Of a stretch of 64,000 nucleotides of DNA, positions 51,972-60,612 are shown piece by piece. Under the pieces are notes generated by a model. That model did no database searches. It saw only the letters and a program-made list of their open reading frames with translations, and was not told the origin of the DNA. The stretch lies in NCBI GenBank assembly GCA_016704425.1, contig JADJAC010000011.1, positions 930,001 to 994,000 on the forward strand. Direction: 5' to 3'. Position numbers and translations under genes: made by a program. Within the stretch, counting starts at the first letter, position 1, and each line of letters begins with the position of its first letter. Source of the stretch: Sphingomonadales bacterium. GTDB taxonomy: Bacteria; Pseudomonadota; Alphaproteobacteria; Sphingomonadales; Sphingomonadaceae.

Positions 51972-52250
51972 TTGAACCTTCTACTGTTCATTTCGGCGTT
52001 GCTGACCGGGCTTACCGGAGCAATTTCGGGTGCCCAGCGTGCCGATGCGCCAGCCGTGCATCAAAGCATTGCCCTTGCGATTGAAGCGACTGCCGAAAAA
52101 GCTGCTGAGCGGGCATCGCCGCAGCCAGTGAATGTGGGGACCATTCGCCGTCCGATCCATTCGACTGATACAGCCAAAACAGGCTGGGCGTTGAAGTTTC
52201 AGGATCCCGCAATCGAAATTGGCCGCATCTACGAGCGATTGCTCGTTTAG
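51972..52250 (+). CDS. Small exported hypothetical protein upstream of secA
   Basis: A 92-residue protein. A hydrophobic N-terminus (NLLLFISALLTGLTGAISG) looks like a signal peptide or anchor; the rest contains IHSTDTAKTGWALKFQDPAI and ends RIYERLLV. Start codons are TTG only (51966 or 51972) and no ribosome site is clear, which lowers confidence. I recall short proteins like this before secA in some sphingomonads. Function unknown. Confidence 0.5.
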   Translation: MNLLLFISALLTGLTGAISGAQRADAPAVHQSIALAIEATAEKAAERASPQPVNVGTIRRPIHSTDTAKTGWALKFQDPAIEIGRIYERLLV

Positions 52251-52354
52251 CGAGGACTTTTGGCGTTCCCTAACAAGAGAATGCCAGCGCCCTTTCAATC
52301 AATTGCCGCGGCGAGGCATGTGCGCCGCAATCATCAAATGAACAGGAAATCATT

Positions 52355-55090
52355 ATGCTCGGTGGCATTGCAAAGGCCATATTCGGATCATCGAATGATC
52401 GGTACGTCAAATCGCTCGGCAAGATTGTAGATCGGATCAACGGATTTGAGCCTACAATCTCGGCGTTGACCGATGCGGAACTGGCCAACCAGACCGTTGT
52501 TTTCCGCGATCGGCTCGCCAATGGTGCGGAGCTTGATGACCTTCTTCCCGAAGCATTCGCTACAGTGCGGGAGGCTGCAAAGCGCGTTCTCGGCCAGCGA
52601 CACTATGACGTGCAAATGATCGGCGGGATCGTTCTCCATCGCGGCGAAATTGCCGAGATGCGTACCGGTGAAGGCAAGACGCTGGTTGCGACATTGGCCG
52701 TTTACCTCAACGCCTTGGCCGGACTTGGCGTCCATGTCGTCACGGTCAATGATTATCTGGCTCGCCGTGATGCCGAATGGATGGGTCAGGTTTACAAATT
52801 TCTTGGGCTGACTGTCGGGATCATTGTTCCCAACCTGACCGATGCGGAACGTCGCGCAGCCTATGGCAGTGACATTACATATGGCACGAACAATGAATTC
52901 GGCTTCGATTATCTGCGCGACAATATGAAGTATGAACGGGCGCAAATGTCGCACCGACCCTTCAATTTCGCGATTGTCGATGAAGTCGATTCGATCCTCA
53001 TTGACGAGGCGCGGACGCCCCTGATCATTTCGGGCCCGACCGATGACAAGTCCGAACTCTACAAGAGCGTCGATACTGTCGTGAAGCAGCTTGCCGCCGA
53101 AGACTATGAGGTCGATGAAAAGCAGCGTTCGATTGTTCTCACCGAAGACGGCACCGAAAAGGTCGAGCGTATGCTCGAAGCTGCAGGATTGCTGGAAGGA
53201 GGCAACCTCTACGATTTCGAGAACACGCAGGTCGTCCATCACCTCAATCAGGCGCTGCGCGCAAATGTCATCTACAAGCGCGATACAGACTATATCGTGA
53301 AGGATGAGAAGGTCGTCATCATCGATGAATTCACAGGCCGCATGATGGACGGGCGGCGTTGGTCGGACGGGCTTCACCAGGCCGTGGAAGCCAAGGAAGG
53401 CGCGACAATCGAGCCTGAAAACCAGACACTCGCTTCGATCACGTTTCAGAATTATTTCCGCATGTATCCCAAGCTTTCGGGCATGACCGGAACCGCTGCT
53501 ACCGAGGCGGCGGAATTCTTCGACATCTACAAGATGAATGTCGTTTCCATCCCGACCAATGTTCCGGTTCGACGGATCGACGAAGACGACCAGTTCTTCA
53601 AGAACACCACCGATAAGTTCAAGGCCATTGCCAAGGCTATCGCGGAAAAGTCCCGCAGCGGCCAGCCGGTGCTGGTCGGCACGGTTTCAATCGAGAAGTC
53701 TGAACTTCTGTCTGAGTATCTGGAAAAGGAGGGCGTGACTCACAATGTGCTGAACGCCCGCTTCCATGAGCGCGAGGCACATATTGTCGCGCAGGCAGGC
53801 CGATTGGGGGCCGTCACGATCGCAACGAACATGGCTGGTCGCGGCACCGACATCCAGTTGGGCGGCAATGTCGAATTCCGCGTCGAGGACGAACTGGCCG
53901 AACTGGAAGAAGGACCGCGCAGGGAAGCCGAAATTGACCGCATCAAGGCCGAAGTTCAGGCTGAAAAGGACAAGGTTCTTGAGGCAGGCGGATTGTTTGT
54001 CCTTGCGACCGAGCGCCACGAGAGTCGGCGCATCGACAACCAGCTTCGTGGCCGATCCGGTCGGCAGGGCGACCCGGGGCTATCCCGCTTCTATTTGAGC
54101 CTTGACGATGACCTTCTGCGTATCTTCGGACCGGATACGCTGTTTGCCAAAATGATGAACAGCAACCTTGAGGATGGCGAAGCCATTGGCTCGAAGTGGC
54201 TTTCCAAGGCCATCGAAACCGCGCAGAAGAAGGTCGAAGCGCGCAACTATGATATCCGCAAACAGGTCGTCGAATACGACGACGTGATGAACGACCAGCG
54301 CAAGGTCATCTACGAACAGCGTGGTGACATTATGGACGCCGAAACCGTCGATGATGTGGTCATCGATATGCGCGCTGAAACGGTCAACGGTCTTGTGGGT
54401 GAAGCCTGCCCGCCGAATTCCTACCCAGAACAATGGGATATCGATGGTCTCAAGAGTCGCGTGCGAGACGTGCTCGGGCTTGATCTGCCGATTGAGGAAT
54501 GGGTGCGCGAAAATGGCGTCGAGGCCGAAGCGATAGAGGATCGGGTCCGTGAGGCGGCGGATGCCTCAATCCTTGCCAAACGCTCCGAACTTGAAGAAGG
54601 GGTTTGGGAGCAAATCGAAAAAAGCGTTCTTCTTCAGTCTCTTGATCATCACTGGAAGGAACATCTCTCAACACTTGACGCCTTGCGCCAGGTCATCCAT
54701 TTGCGTGCCTACGCGCAAAAGACGCCAATCAACGAGTATAAACGCGAAGCCTTTGCCATGTTCGAGCGGATGCTCTCTGCCATTCGCGAAGATGTGACCA
54801 AGGTGTTGGCCTATGCGCAGTTCCGGATGACGCCTCCCGAACTGCCTGAACTGCCCGACTTCATTACGACGCATATCGATCCTCTTACGGGGGAAGATGA
54901 TAGCGCCGATCGTGATGCGGCCAACCTCGGTCTTATTACGACCAGATTACCTCCGTTGCAGATCGTGCAGCCCGATATGGACACGGATTTGGGTGAGGAT
55001 CCTGCAGACTGGGTGGGGCAAGTGAGCCGTAATGCTCCATGCCCGTGCGGTTCGGGAAACAAGTACAAGCACTGCCACGGAGCACTTTGA
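52355..55090 (+). CDS. secA: Protein translocase ATPase SecA
   Basis: Motor ATPase of the Sec export channel, 911 residues. Walker A is in MRTGEGKTLVATLAVYLNAL, DEAD-like Walker B in AIVDEVDSILIDEARTPLII, and motif VI near ATNMAGRGTDIQLGG and LRGRSGRQGDPG. The preprotein crosslinking domain and helical scaffold follow. The C-terminal zinc tail is present: RNAPCPCGSGNKYKHCHG (three Cys and one His), which binds SecB. AGGAAA lies seven bases before ATG 52355. A terminator follows its stop. Confidence 0.98.
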   Translation: MLGGIAKAIFGSSNDRYVKSLGKIVDRINGFEPTISALTDAELANQTVVFRDRLANGAELDDLLPEAFATVREAAKRVLGQRHYDVQMIGGIVLHRGEIAEMRTGEGKTLVATLAVYLNALAGLGVHVVTVNDYLARRDAEWMGQVYKFLGLTVGIIVPNLTDAERRAAYGSDITYGTNNEFGFDYLRDNMKYERAQMSHRPFNFAIVDEVDSILIDEARTPLIISGPTDDKSELYKSVDTVVKQLAAEDYEVDEKQRSIVLTEDGTEKVERMLEAAGLLEGGNLYDFENTQVVHHLNQALRANVIYKRDTDYIVKDEKVVIIDEFTGRMMDGRRWSDGLHQAVEAKEGATIEPENQTLASITFQNYFRMYPKLSGMTGTAATEAAEFFDIYKMNVVSIPTNVPVRRIDEDDQFFKNTTDKFKAIAKAIAEKSRSGQPVLVGTVSIEKSELLSEYLEKEGVTHNVLNARFHEREAHIVAQAGRLGAVTIATNMAGRGTDIQLGGNVEFRVEDELAELEEGPRREAEIDRIKAEVQAEKDKVLEAGGLFVLATERHESRRIDNQLRGRSGRQGDPGLSRFYLSLDDDLLRIFGPDTLFAKMMNSNLEDGEAIGSKWLSKAIETAQKKVEARNYDIRKQVVEYDDVMNDQRKVIYEQRGDIMDAETVDDVVIDMRAETVNGLVGEACPPNSYPEQWDIDGLKSRVRDVLGLDLPIEEWVRENGVEAEAIEDRVREAADASILAKRSELEEGVWEQIEKSVLLQSLDHHWKEHLSTLDALRQVIHLRAYAQKTPINEYKREAFAMFERMLSAIREDVTKVLAYAQFRMTPPELPELPDFITTHIDPLTGEDDSADRDAANLGLITTRLPPLQIVQPDMDTDLGEDPADWVGQVSRNAPCPCGSGNKYKHCHGAL

Positions 55091-55101
55091 GGCAAGCAGA
55101 G

Positions 55102-55125
55102 GCCCTCCCGATCGGGAGGGCTTTG
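55102..55125 (+). terminator. Rho-independent-like terminator of secA
   Basis: GCCCTCCCGA at 55102-55111 is perfectly complementary to TCGGGAGGGC at 55112-55121, followed by TTT. The twenty-base palindrome lies 12 bases after the secA stop and also faces the end of the convergent cytochrome c gene, so it may act in both directions. Confidence 0.75.
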
Positions 55126-55157
55126 CTAAGTGCGACCCCCAAGAAGAACTTGTTCGA

Positions 55158-55562
55158 TCACTTTTTCTTGGCGACGGCTTTCTGGGTTTTAAGGAACGCT
55201 ATGATGTCCGCCCTTGACGCGGCGTCGCCAAGCCGGAAACCCATGCGGGCGCCAGGGATTGTCCCTTGCGGGTTGGTCAGCCAGCGGTCGAGTGTTGGCT
55301 CAGTCCAGATGATCTTTGAATTCTTGAGGCCTGGCGAATAGGAAAAGCCCGGCGCAAGCCCTGCCTTCCGACCATAGACACCGCGGTGGGCCGGACCAAC
55401 GCGATTGGTATCGATCGAATGGCACCCGGTACACTTTTGTTCGTAGAGTTTAGCGCCGCGAGCAGAGTCACCGGCAACGGCTGCATGGCTTGCATCAATG
55501 GCCAGAAGGCCGACTGTGCCAAGCAGGAATCCTCCAGCAAAGGCACGGACTAGAGTTTTCAT
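55158..55562 (-). CDS. Small periplasmic cytochrome c (class I)
   Basis: A 134-residue cytochrome c2/c550-like protein. Signal peptide GGFLLGTVGLLAIDASHAAV; haem-binding CTGCH (Cys44, Cys47, His48); axial Met probably in GARMGF. The segment NRVGPAHRGVYGRKAGLAPG is shared with membrane-bound and soluble c-type cytochromes of alphaproteobacteria. AGGAGTT lies six bases upstream of ATG 55562. It follows the ferritin-like gene by 81 bases on the same strand and may be part of the same transcript. Confidence 0.9.
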   Translation of the reverse strand: MKTLVRAFAGGFLLGTVGLLAIDASHAAVAGDSARGAKLYEQKCTGCHSIDTNRVGPAHRGVYGRKAGLAPGFSYSPGLKNSKIIWTEPTLDRWLTNPQGTIPGARMGFRLGDAASRADIIAFLKTQKAVAKKK

Positions 55563-55643
55563 TGTCAACTCCTCGAAAATGGAAAACAACCAGTCGCGCC
55601 ACGACAGGGACGCGCCGCGACTGGCTGCAATCCGGACGGCGCC

Positions 55644-56231
55644 TTAGCCGAACGGGAATCCGTTAATGCCGACCGGGAGCTGTTCACCGAGCGCAGAGGT
55701 CAGAGCCGTATAGTGCAGCACTTCGTCGGCAGCGAGCTTGGCGGAAACCTGGGCAAGTGCCTTGTCACTGAACGACGGGATCACACCCAGATAGGCATTG
55801 ACCGCGCCCAGTTCGAGGCGCTGTGCCAGCTTGACGATATCGGTCGCGCTCTTGATCGACGCAACGTTGAGGCTGGTCATATATTCGTCGCGCGACTTTT
55901 CGGCGACGGCCTTGCCGCCAAGCTTCTTGATCGTCGAAGCCAGCGCCTCACGGTGGGATTTATGATCGCTCTGGAACTTGAGTGCGAGGTCGAGCGTGCC
56001 CTTGTCCAGAAGGCCGCTTTCCGCACCGATCTGGTAGGCATTGATCGCTTCGTGCTCAAGCCCGAGGGCAACATTCAATATGGCAACGTCGTTTGCACTG
56101 GCTCCGGCCTTGCCCTTCATGGCAGCCATTGCAGCATTGTTTCCAAGAAGGCCGACCGCAGCCGCCGACAGTACGCCTGCGCCGGCAACGCGGAACAGCG
56201 AGCGGCGTGTGGTATTCGAATCCTGTATCAT
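55644..56231 (-). CDS. Tat-exported ferritin-like protein
   Basis: A 195-residue protein with a twin-arginine signal (TTRRSLFRVAGAGVLSAAAV) and a four-helix ferritin-like fold. Candidate metal ligands are Glu/His in LGLEHEAINAYQ, DHKSHREALA, QRLELGAVNAYLG and LAADEVLHYTAL. Related proteins belong to the stress-induced Ferritin_2/desiccation-related group. ATG 56231 has GGGAGA upstream. It is preceded by a motif identical to one before the sigma-factor gene (56286-56315), so it is the probable main target of that sigma factor. Confidence 0.88.
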   Translation of the reverse strand: MIQDSNTTRRSLFRVAGAGVLSAAAVGLLGNNAAMAAMKGKAGASANDVAILNVALGLEHEAINAYQIGAESGLLDKGTLDLALKFQSDHKSHREALASTIKKLGGKAVAEKSRDEYMTSLNVASIKSATDIVKLAQRLELGAVNAYLGVIPSFSDKALAQVSAKLAADEVLHYTALTSALGEQLPVGINGFPFG

Positions 56232-56285
56232 CAAACTATCTCCCTAAAAGCCCGCGCAAGGGGGGTGTTTGGCGCGGCTAATGGG

Positions 56286-56315
56286 ATTACCGATACAGGG
56301 AGGCGAACGGATGCA
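56286..56315 (-). promoter_or_regulatory. Predicted ECF sigma promoter of the ferritin-like gene
   Basis: On the minus strand: TGCATCC, exactly 18 bases, GTAAT, ending 55 bases upstream of ATG 56231. The identical bipartite motif with identical spacing stands at 57601-57630 ahead of the ECF sigma gene. It resembles the sigma-E promoter of Rhodobacter (TGATCC-N18-TAAGA, from memory). Confidence 0.6.
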
Positions 56316-56327
56316 AGCGGGCGAAAA

Positions 56328-56840
56328 TTATTGTCCGATTTGCGTCAGGATCAGGCAGCCGGTCCGGGTCATGTGGAGAAAGCGATCGAAGCCACTACCC
56401 GAATGAATATAGTCTCCGCCATTGAACGTGCGGCCACCGATGACAAGGTCTCCCGACAGCACAAGAAGATGCTCTTCATCGTCATGCATGTGATCGGGAA
56501 GAATAGCGCCTGCAGCACAGCGCAGGAGGGTCGTGCGACTGTTCCACATGGTTTTGGCGTCGATCCCCGGCGCCACAGGTTGCCACTGGCCTTCTGCCAG
56601 TTCGACAATGACGCGGCCGGCCAGAGCCTCGCCTTCTGAACCGATGGCCGCCTCGATCCTGTTCCAAAGCCCTGCTGGCGGAGAAATCTCACCGGCAGCC
56701 AGTGTCAGCGGAGCAAGCGAGTCCTCCACATCCTTGATGGCCTGATCCAGCTCGGGATCGTACCGTCGTGCATGTTCCATACTGGCCCGTTCCTCGGGGG
56801 TCATGTTGCCGAGCACATAGTCATCAATTCGGTTCTTCAT
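56328..56840 (-). CDS. Cupin-type anti-sigma factor (ChrR-like)
   Basis: A 170-residue ChrR-family protein that holds an ECF sigma factor inactive. Residues 1-45 (MKNRIDDYVLGNMTPEERAS) form an anti-sigma helical domain without the Cys/His zinc site of Rhodobacter ChrR. Residues 75-165 form a cupin with HMHDDEEHLLVLSGDLV (His/Glu metal ligands) and GGDYIHSGSG. The cupin is the likely sensor of singlet oxygen or peroxide. Its start lies 17 bases inside the sigma gene, so synthesis is coupled. Confidence 0.88.
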   Translation of the reverse strand: MKNRIDDYVLGNMTPEERASMEHARRYDPELDQAIKDVEDSLAPLTLAAGEISPPAGLWNRIEAAIGSEGEALAGRVIVELAEGQWQPVAPGIDAKTMWNSRTTLLRCAAGAILPDHMHDDEEHLLVLSGDLVIGGRTFNGGDYIHSGSGFDRFLHMTRTGCLILTQIGQ

Positions 56841-57423
56841 TGTGCACCCCCATGCATATTCTCAATGTGGCCAAGCCACGCTTTATCCAGGATTTTACTG
56901 TTCCAAGCGGCGCCCCGAAATGATCTGCCAGTTCGGAATGGGTCATGCCATGAACATACATCAAGACCATAGCCTTGCCTTGCTGCCCCGGCAGCTTCTT
57001 GAGGCACTGGCCCACCCGTGCGCTTGGCGGTTCTACCGGCATCACAGCGATCTCGATGTCTTCGAAGCGTCCCATATCACGCTCCTTGGGCAGGCGATCA
57101 AGGGCGGCATTGCGCACAATCCGCCCGACCCATGCCAGTGCAACCCCGCGTGCCGGATCGAACTTGCTGGCGCCCCTCCAGATCCTGACGAAAGCCTCCT
57201 GAACCGCATCTTCAGCCAAATCCCTGTCGCCTAGAATTCGGCGTGCAGATGCGAACATGCGACCGGCGACCCGGTCATAGAGATTGCGAAATGCTCTTCG
57301 ATCCCCTTGTCCGATTAGGCGCAGAAGATCTTCGAGATCCATTGCCGAGCCGGGCATCGCATTTGCAGATGGCCTGAACGCTCCAAGCCGGACAGTGTCT
57401 CCCGCAGAAGACTGGGCGTTCAT
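56824..57423 (-). CDS. ECF sigma factor (RpoE/ECF11-like)
   Basis: Extracytoplasmic-function sigma-70, 199 residues. Region 2: AFRNLYDRVAGRMFASARRI and DLAEDAVQEAFVRIWRGAS; region 4 helix-turn-helix: GMTHSELADHFGAPLGTVKS. ATG 57423 has GGGGA upstream, and the first 25 residues are variable. The paired cupin anti-sigma gene overlaps its 3' end. A motif shared with the ferritin-like gene lies 178 bases upstream, implying autoregulation. The 5' leader contains a small hairpin at 57528-57547. Confidence 0.92.
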   Translation of the reverse strand: MNAQSSAGDTVRLGAFRPSANAMPGSAMDLEDLLRLIGQGDRRAFRNLYDRVAGRMFASARRILGDRDLAEDAVQEAFVRIWRGASKFDPARGVALAWVGRIVRNAALDRLPKERDMGRFEDIEIAVMPVEPPSARVGQCLKKLPGQQGKAMVLMYVHGMTHSELADHFGAPLGTVKSWIKRGLATLRICMGVHNEEPN

Positions 57424-57527
57424 GCGACGTCCCCTGCCATTGGCTCGCAAAGCGCCGAAGAACCATTCGAGGCTCTAAAATCTGGTCGATGGCCCATGCC
57501 ACTACGCACACAAGGCGCATTGATTTG

Positions 57528-57547
57528 CCCGACCCATCCAGGTCGGG
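57528..57547. repeat. Hairpin in the sigma-factor leader
   Basis: CCCGACC at 57528-57534 pairs with GGTCGGG at 57541-57547 across a six-base loop. It lies between the predicted promoter at 57601-57630 and the sigma gene start, so it would be in the untranslated leader. No U-run; role unknown. Confidence 0.4.
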
Positions 57548-57600
57548 AAGAAGGAATGAACATCGGACCTGACTCCAAAACATGCGTTGCCGCAACCACC

Positions 57601-57630
57601 ATTACTGGCGTTGGATGCGATTTGGATGCA
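57601..57630 (-). promoter_or_regulatory. Predicted autoregulated promoter of the ECF sigma gene
   Basis: On the minus strand TGCATCC, 18 bases, GTAAT, identical in both halves and spacing to 56286-56315. A second CATCC lies ten bases inside the spacer. It begins 16 bases after the end of the thiolase gene and would give a leader of about 170 bases. Confidence 0.55.
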
Positions 57631-57646
57631 GGGGGCAGAAAAAAAG

Positions 57647-58831
57647 CTAGGCAATCTCTACTGCAATTGCCGTGCCTTCTCCACCGCCTATGCACAACGA
57701 GGCGATCCCGCGCTTCAATCCGCGGTTCTGCAGGGCAGCAATGAGCGTTGCAATGATGCGCGCGCCGGAAGCGCCAATCGGATGCCCAAGCGCTGTGCCG
57801 CCGCCATTGACGTTCAGTTTTTCCGCCGGAATCCCGAGTTCCTTCATGGCAATCATCGGCACCATTGCAAAGGCTTCGTTGACTTCGAACAGATCGACAT
57901 CGGCTACAGTCCAGCCGGCCATTTCCATCGCACTGCGGATCGCAGGAACCGGAGCGGACGTGAATTTTGCTGGTTCCTGGCTGTGCGTGGCCCATGAAAC
58001 GATTCTGGCGGCAATGCTCAGACCCTGCGCCTCGGCAACGCTTTGGCGCGTGACGACAAGAGCAGCGGCACCGTCTGAAATTGACGATGCGTTGGCGGCT
58101 GTGATCGTTCCATCCTTCGCAAAGGCGGGTTTGAGTGTCGGAATCTTGTCCGGATTTGCCTTGCCCGGCTGTTCGTCAACTGTGATCGTCTCGGTGCCCT
58201 TGCGACCGACCACTTCAACGGGCACAATTTCCCGGTCGAACGCGCCAGAAGCGATCGCTTCATTTGCACGGCTGAGCGAACGGAGCGCATACTCATCCTG
58301 AGCTTCGCGCGTGAATTGATATTCCGTGCAGGTTTCTTCGGCGAACGAACCCATTGCGCGGCCGGGCTCATAGGCATCTTCCAGACCGTCGAGGAACATC
58401 GAATCCTTGAGTGAGTCATGGCCAAGGCGAGCACCCGAGCGATGCTTCGTGAGCATATAGGGAGCATTGGTCATACTCTCCATACCGCCTGCAACAACAA
58501 TGTCCGACGTTCCGGCGATAATTGCTTCGGCCGCCATCATTGTTGCCTTCATGCCAGAACCGCAAACCTTGTTGATTGTGGTCGCGCCGACAGACATCGG
58601 CAATCCGGCGCCCAGTGTTGCCTGCCGGGCAGGGGCCTGACCAAGCGCGCCGGGCAGGACGCAGCCCATGATGACCTGATCGACGGCATCCGGTTTTACG
58701 CCTGCGCGCTCGACAGCGGCCTTGATTGCCGTGGCGCCCAGTTGGGTAGCGGAAACGGCGGAGAGGACTCCCTGCATGCCGCCCATAGGCGTACGAGCAT
58801 AGGATGCGATAACGACGGGATCTGTAGTCAT
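57647..58831 (-). CDS. phaA: Acetyl-CoA acetyltransferase (thiolase II)
   Basis: Condenses two acetyl-CoA to acetoacetyl-CoA, or the reverse; 394 residues. Acyl-carrying Cys90 is in NKVCGSGMKATMMAAEAI; the His is in NGGGTALGHPIGASGAR; the second Cys in ASLCIGGGEGTAIAVE. NEAFAMVPMIAMKELG is also standard. No phaB or phaC gene is near, so use in polyhydroxybutyrate or ketone-body metabolism is not settled. Divergent from the Baeyer-Villiger monooxygenase gene across a spacer with an FNR-like box. Confidence 0.92.
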   Translation of the reverse strand: MTTDPVVIASYARTPMGGMQGVLSAVSATQLGATAIKAAVERAGVKPDAVDQVIMGCVLPGALGQAPARQATLGAGLPMSVGATTINKVCGSGMKATMMAAEAIIAGTSDIVVAGGMESMTNAPYMLTKHRSGARLGHDSLKDSMFLDGLEDAYEPGRAMGSFAEETCTEYQFTREAQDEYALRSLSRANEAIASGAFDREIVPVEVVGRKGTETITVDEQPGKANPDKIPTLKPAFAKDGTITAANASSISDGAAALVVTRQSVAEAQGLSIAARIVSWATHSQEPAKFTSAPVPAIRSAMEMAGWTVADVDLFEVNEAFAMVPMIAMKELGIPAEKLNVNGGGTALGHPIGASGARIIATLIAALQNRGLKRGIASLCIGGGEGTAIAVEIA

Positions 58832-59015
58832 GATTTATGTCCTGCGATTGTCAGAATTGTTCAGCGCGCCTTGCCTTTGCGGCAAATGTGCAGCGCCCCT
58901 TTCCAGCCCTCTCCGACTCAGAAAACCTGTCATGCTGCTTTTTCCTAAGCCCGTTTGTTTTGCAAGGAAAACCGTGCGTATGAGAGATTGGGGGCCGACG
59001 CGATGATGTGGATGA

Positions 59016-59029
59016 TTGACCTGGATCAA
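59016..59029. promoter_or_regulatory. FNR/FixK-like box
   Basis: TTGACCTGGATCAA matches the TTGAT-N4-ATCAA dyad at nine of ten positions. It lies 60 bases before GTG 59090, and a CACATAA-type -10 sits about 34 bases downstream of its centre, roughly the spacing of activated promoters. It could instead act on the divergent thiolase gene. Confidence 0.5.
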
Positions 59030-59089
59030 GGTATTGGTGTCTGATGCAGACGAACACATAAAAGCAGCTATCTGGAGAAGGAATTGCCC

Positions 59090-60595
59090 GTGTCGCAAAC
59101 CAGCACTTTGACCGCAGAGCGCACAGGCGCAGAGCAAACCCATTTCGACGTATTGATTGTTGGCGCAGGCATTTCTGGAATCGGTGCCGCATATCATCTG
59201 TCCCAGCAGATGCCCGGAAAGAGCTACACAATCCTGGAAACCAAGGACAGTTTCGGAGGCACTTGGGTTACCCATACCTATCCAGGTGTGCGCTCGGACA
59301 GCGACCTCTACACATTCGGTTATCGGTTCAAGCCGTGGGTCGGCGCGCCGATCGCTACAGCCGAAGAAATCCTCAAATACATGGGGGAAGTGATCGAAGA
59401 AAACCACATCAATGACCACATCCGCTATGGCCACACAATCACGCATTGTCGCTGGTCAAGTGCCGACAATCTGTGGACAGTCGAAGCAATCAGCAAGGCC
59501 GATGGAAAGACGCATTTCTTCACCTGCAACTTCCTCTGGATGTGCCAGGGCTATTACAATCACGACACGCCCTATACGCCCGACTGGCCCGGCATGAAGG
59601 ACTACAAGGGGAGGATCGTCCATCCCCAGACCTGGCCTTCGGACATCAATCTCAAGGGCAAAAAGGTCGTGCTGATCGGTTCGGGAGCGACTGCTGCCAC
59701 GGTTGTCCCGGCGATTGCCGATGAATGCGGGTCGCTGACGCTGCTCCAGCGTTCCCCGACCTATTTCATGCCGAGTGCCAATGCCAACGAACTGGCTGAC
59801 CGTTTGCGGGAAATCGGCATTGATGAGCCCACGATCCATCGCGTTGTGCGCCAACAGATCAATTTTGATATGGAGACCATCATTCGGCGATGCAGAACGG
59901 AGCCTGAAGCGGTGCGCGAGGAATTGTTCGCGGCCGCTCGCGAATATCTGGGTCCGGATTTCGATCTGTCTCCGCATTTCACGCCGAGCTATCGGCCATG
60001 GCAGCAGCGTGTCGCATTCCTTCCTGACGGGGATCTGTTCCGCAAGATCGCCGAGGGGAAGGTTGCGGCCGTCACTGACCATATCGAACGGTTCACGGAA
60101 AACGGGATTTTGCTCAAATCCGGTCGCGAGTTGGAAGCGGACATCGTGATAACAGCGACGGGCTTCAATCTTTCGGTTCTGGGCGATATCCCGTTTGAAA
60201 TCGACGACCAGCCCGTGGACTGGTCACAGACGGTGACCTATCGCGGGATGATGTTTACAGGCGTGCCCAACATGGTTTGGGTATTCGGCTATTTCCGAGC
60301 GAGCTGGACGCTTCGGGTTGATCTTCTTGCCGATCTGGTTTGCCGCTTGCTGAAGCGCATGGATGAAAAGGGAGCAAAGCGGGTGGAAGTCCAGTTGCGT
60401 CCGGAAGATCGCGACATGCCGCTGTTGCCTTGGATTGATGCTGACAATTTCAACCCGGGCTATCTCCAGCGTGGGCTCCATCTGATGCCCAAGCGCGGCG
60501 ACAAGATCGAATGGCAACACAATCAGGATTACTGGAGCGACAAGGACGACTTGCCCAAAGTCGATCTGGATGGCTCGGATTTTGTCTATTCCTGA
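59090..60595 (+). CDS. Baeyer-Villiger monooxygenase (EthA-like flavoprotein)
   Basis: NADPH- and FAD-dependent monooxygenase, 501 residues, that inserts oxygen next to ketones. FAD site GAGISGIGAAYHL (residues 25 on) and NADPH site LIGSGATAATVVPAI (about 197 on). The fingerprint FxGxxxHxxxWP appears as YKGRIVHPQTWP, Tyr replacing Phe. SFGGTWVTHTYPGVRSDSD is typical of the EthA group. GTG 59090 has AAGGA seven bases upstream; TTG 59084 is too close to it. Substrate unknown. Possible oxygen-responsive control through the FNR-like box. Confidence 0.88.
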   Translation: MSQTSTLTAERTGAEQTHFDVLIVGAGISGIGAAYHLSQQMPGKSYTILETKDSFGGTWVTHTYPGVRSDSDLYTFGYRFKPWVGAPIATAEEILKYMGEVIEENHINDHIRYGHTITHCRWSSADNLWTVEAISKADGKTHFFTCNFLWMCQGYYNHDTPYTPDWPGMKDYKGRIVHPQTWPSDINLKGKKVVLIGSGATAATVVPAIADECGSLTLLQRSPTYFMPSANANELADRLREIGIDEPTIHRVVRQQINFDMETIIRRCRTEPEAVREELFAAAREYLGPDFDLSPHFTPSYRPWQQRVAFLPDGDLFRKIAEGKVAAVTDHIERFTENGILLKSGRELEADIVITATGFNLSVLGDIPFEIDDQPVDWSQTVTYRGMMFTGVPNMVWVFGYFRASWTLRVDLLADLVCRLLKRMDEKGAKRVEVQLRPEDRDMPLLPWIDADNFNPGYLQRGLHLMPKRGDKIEWQHNQDYWSDKDDLPKVDLDGSDFVYS

Positions 60596-60612
60596 TCTGG
60601 CCGTGGACGGCG

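Noticed and set aside
57423..57563. 47-residue minus-strand frame upstream of the sigma gene
   Set aside because: It overlaps the sigma start, has no good ribosome site and no recognisable pattern; more likely leader RNA.
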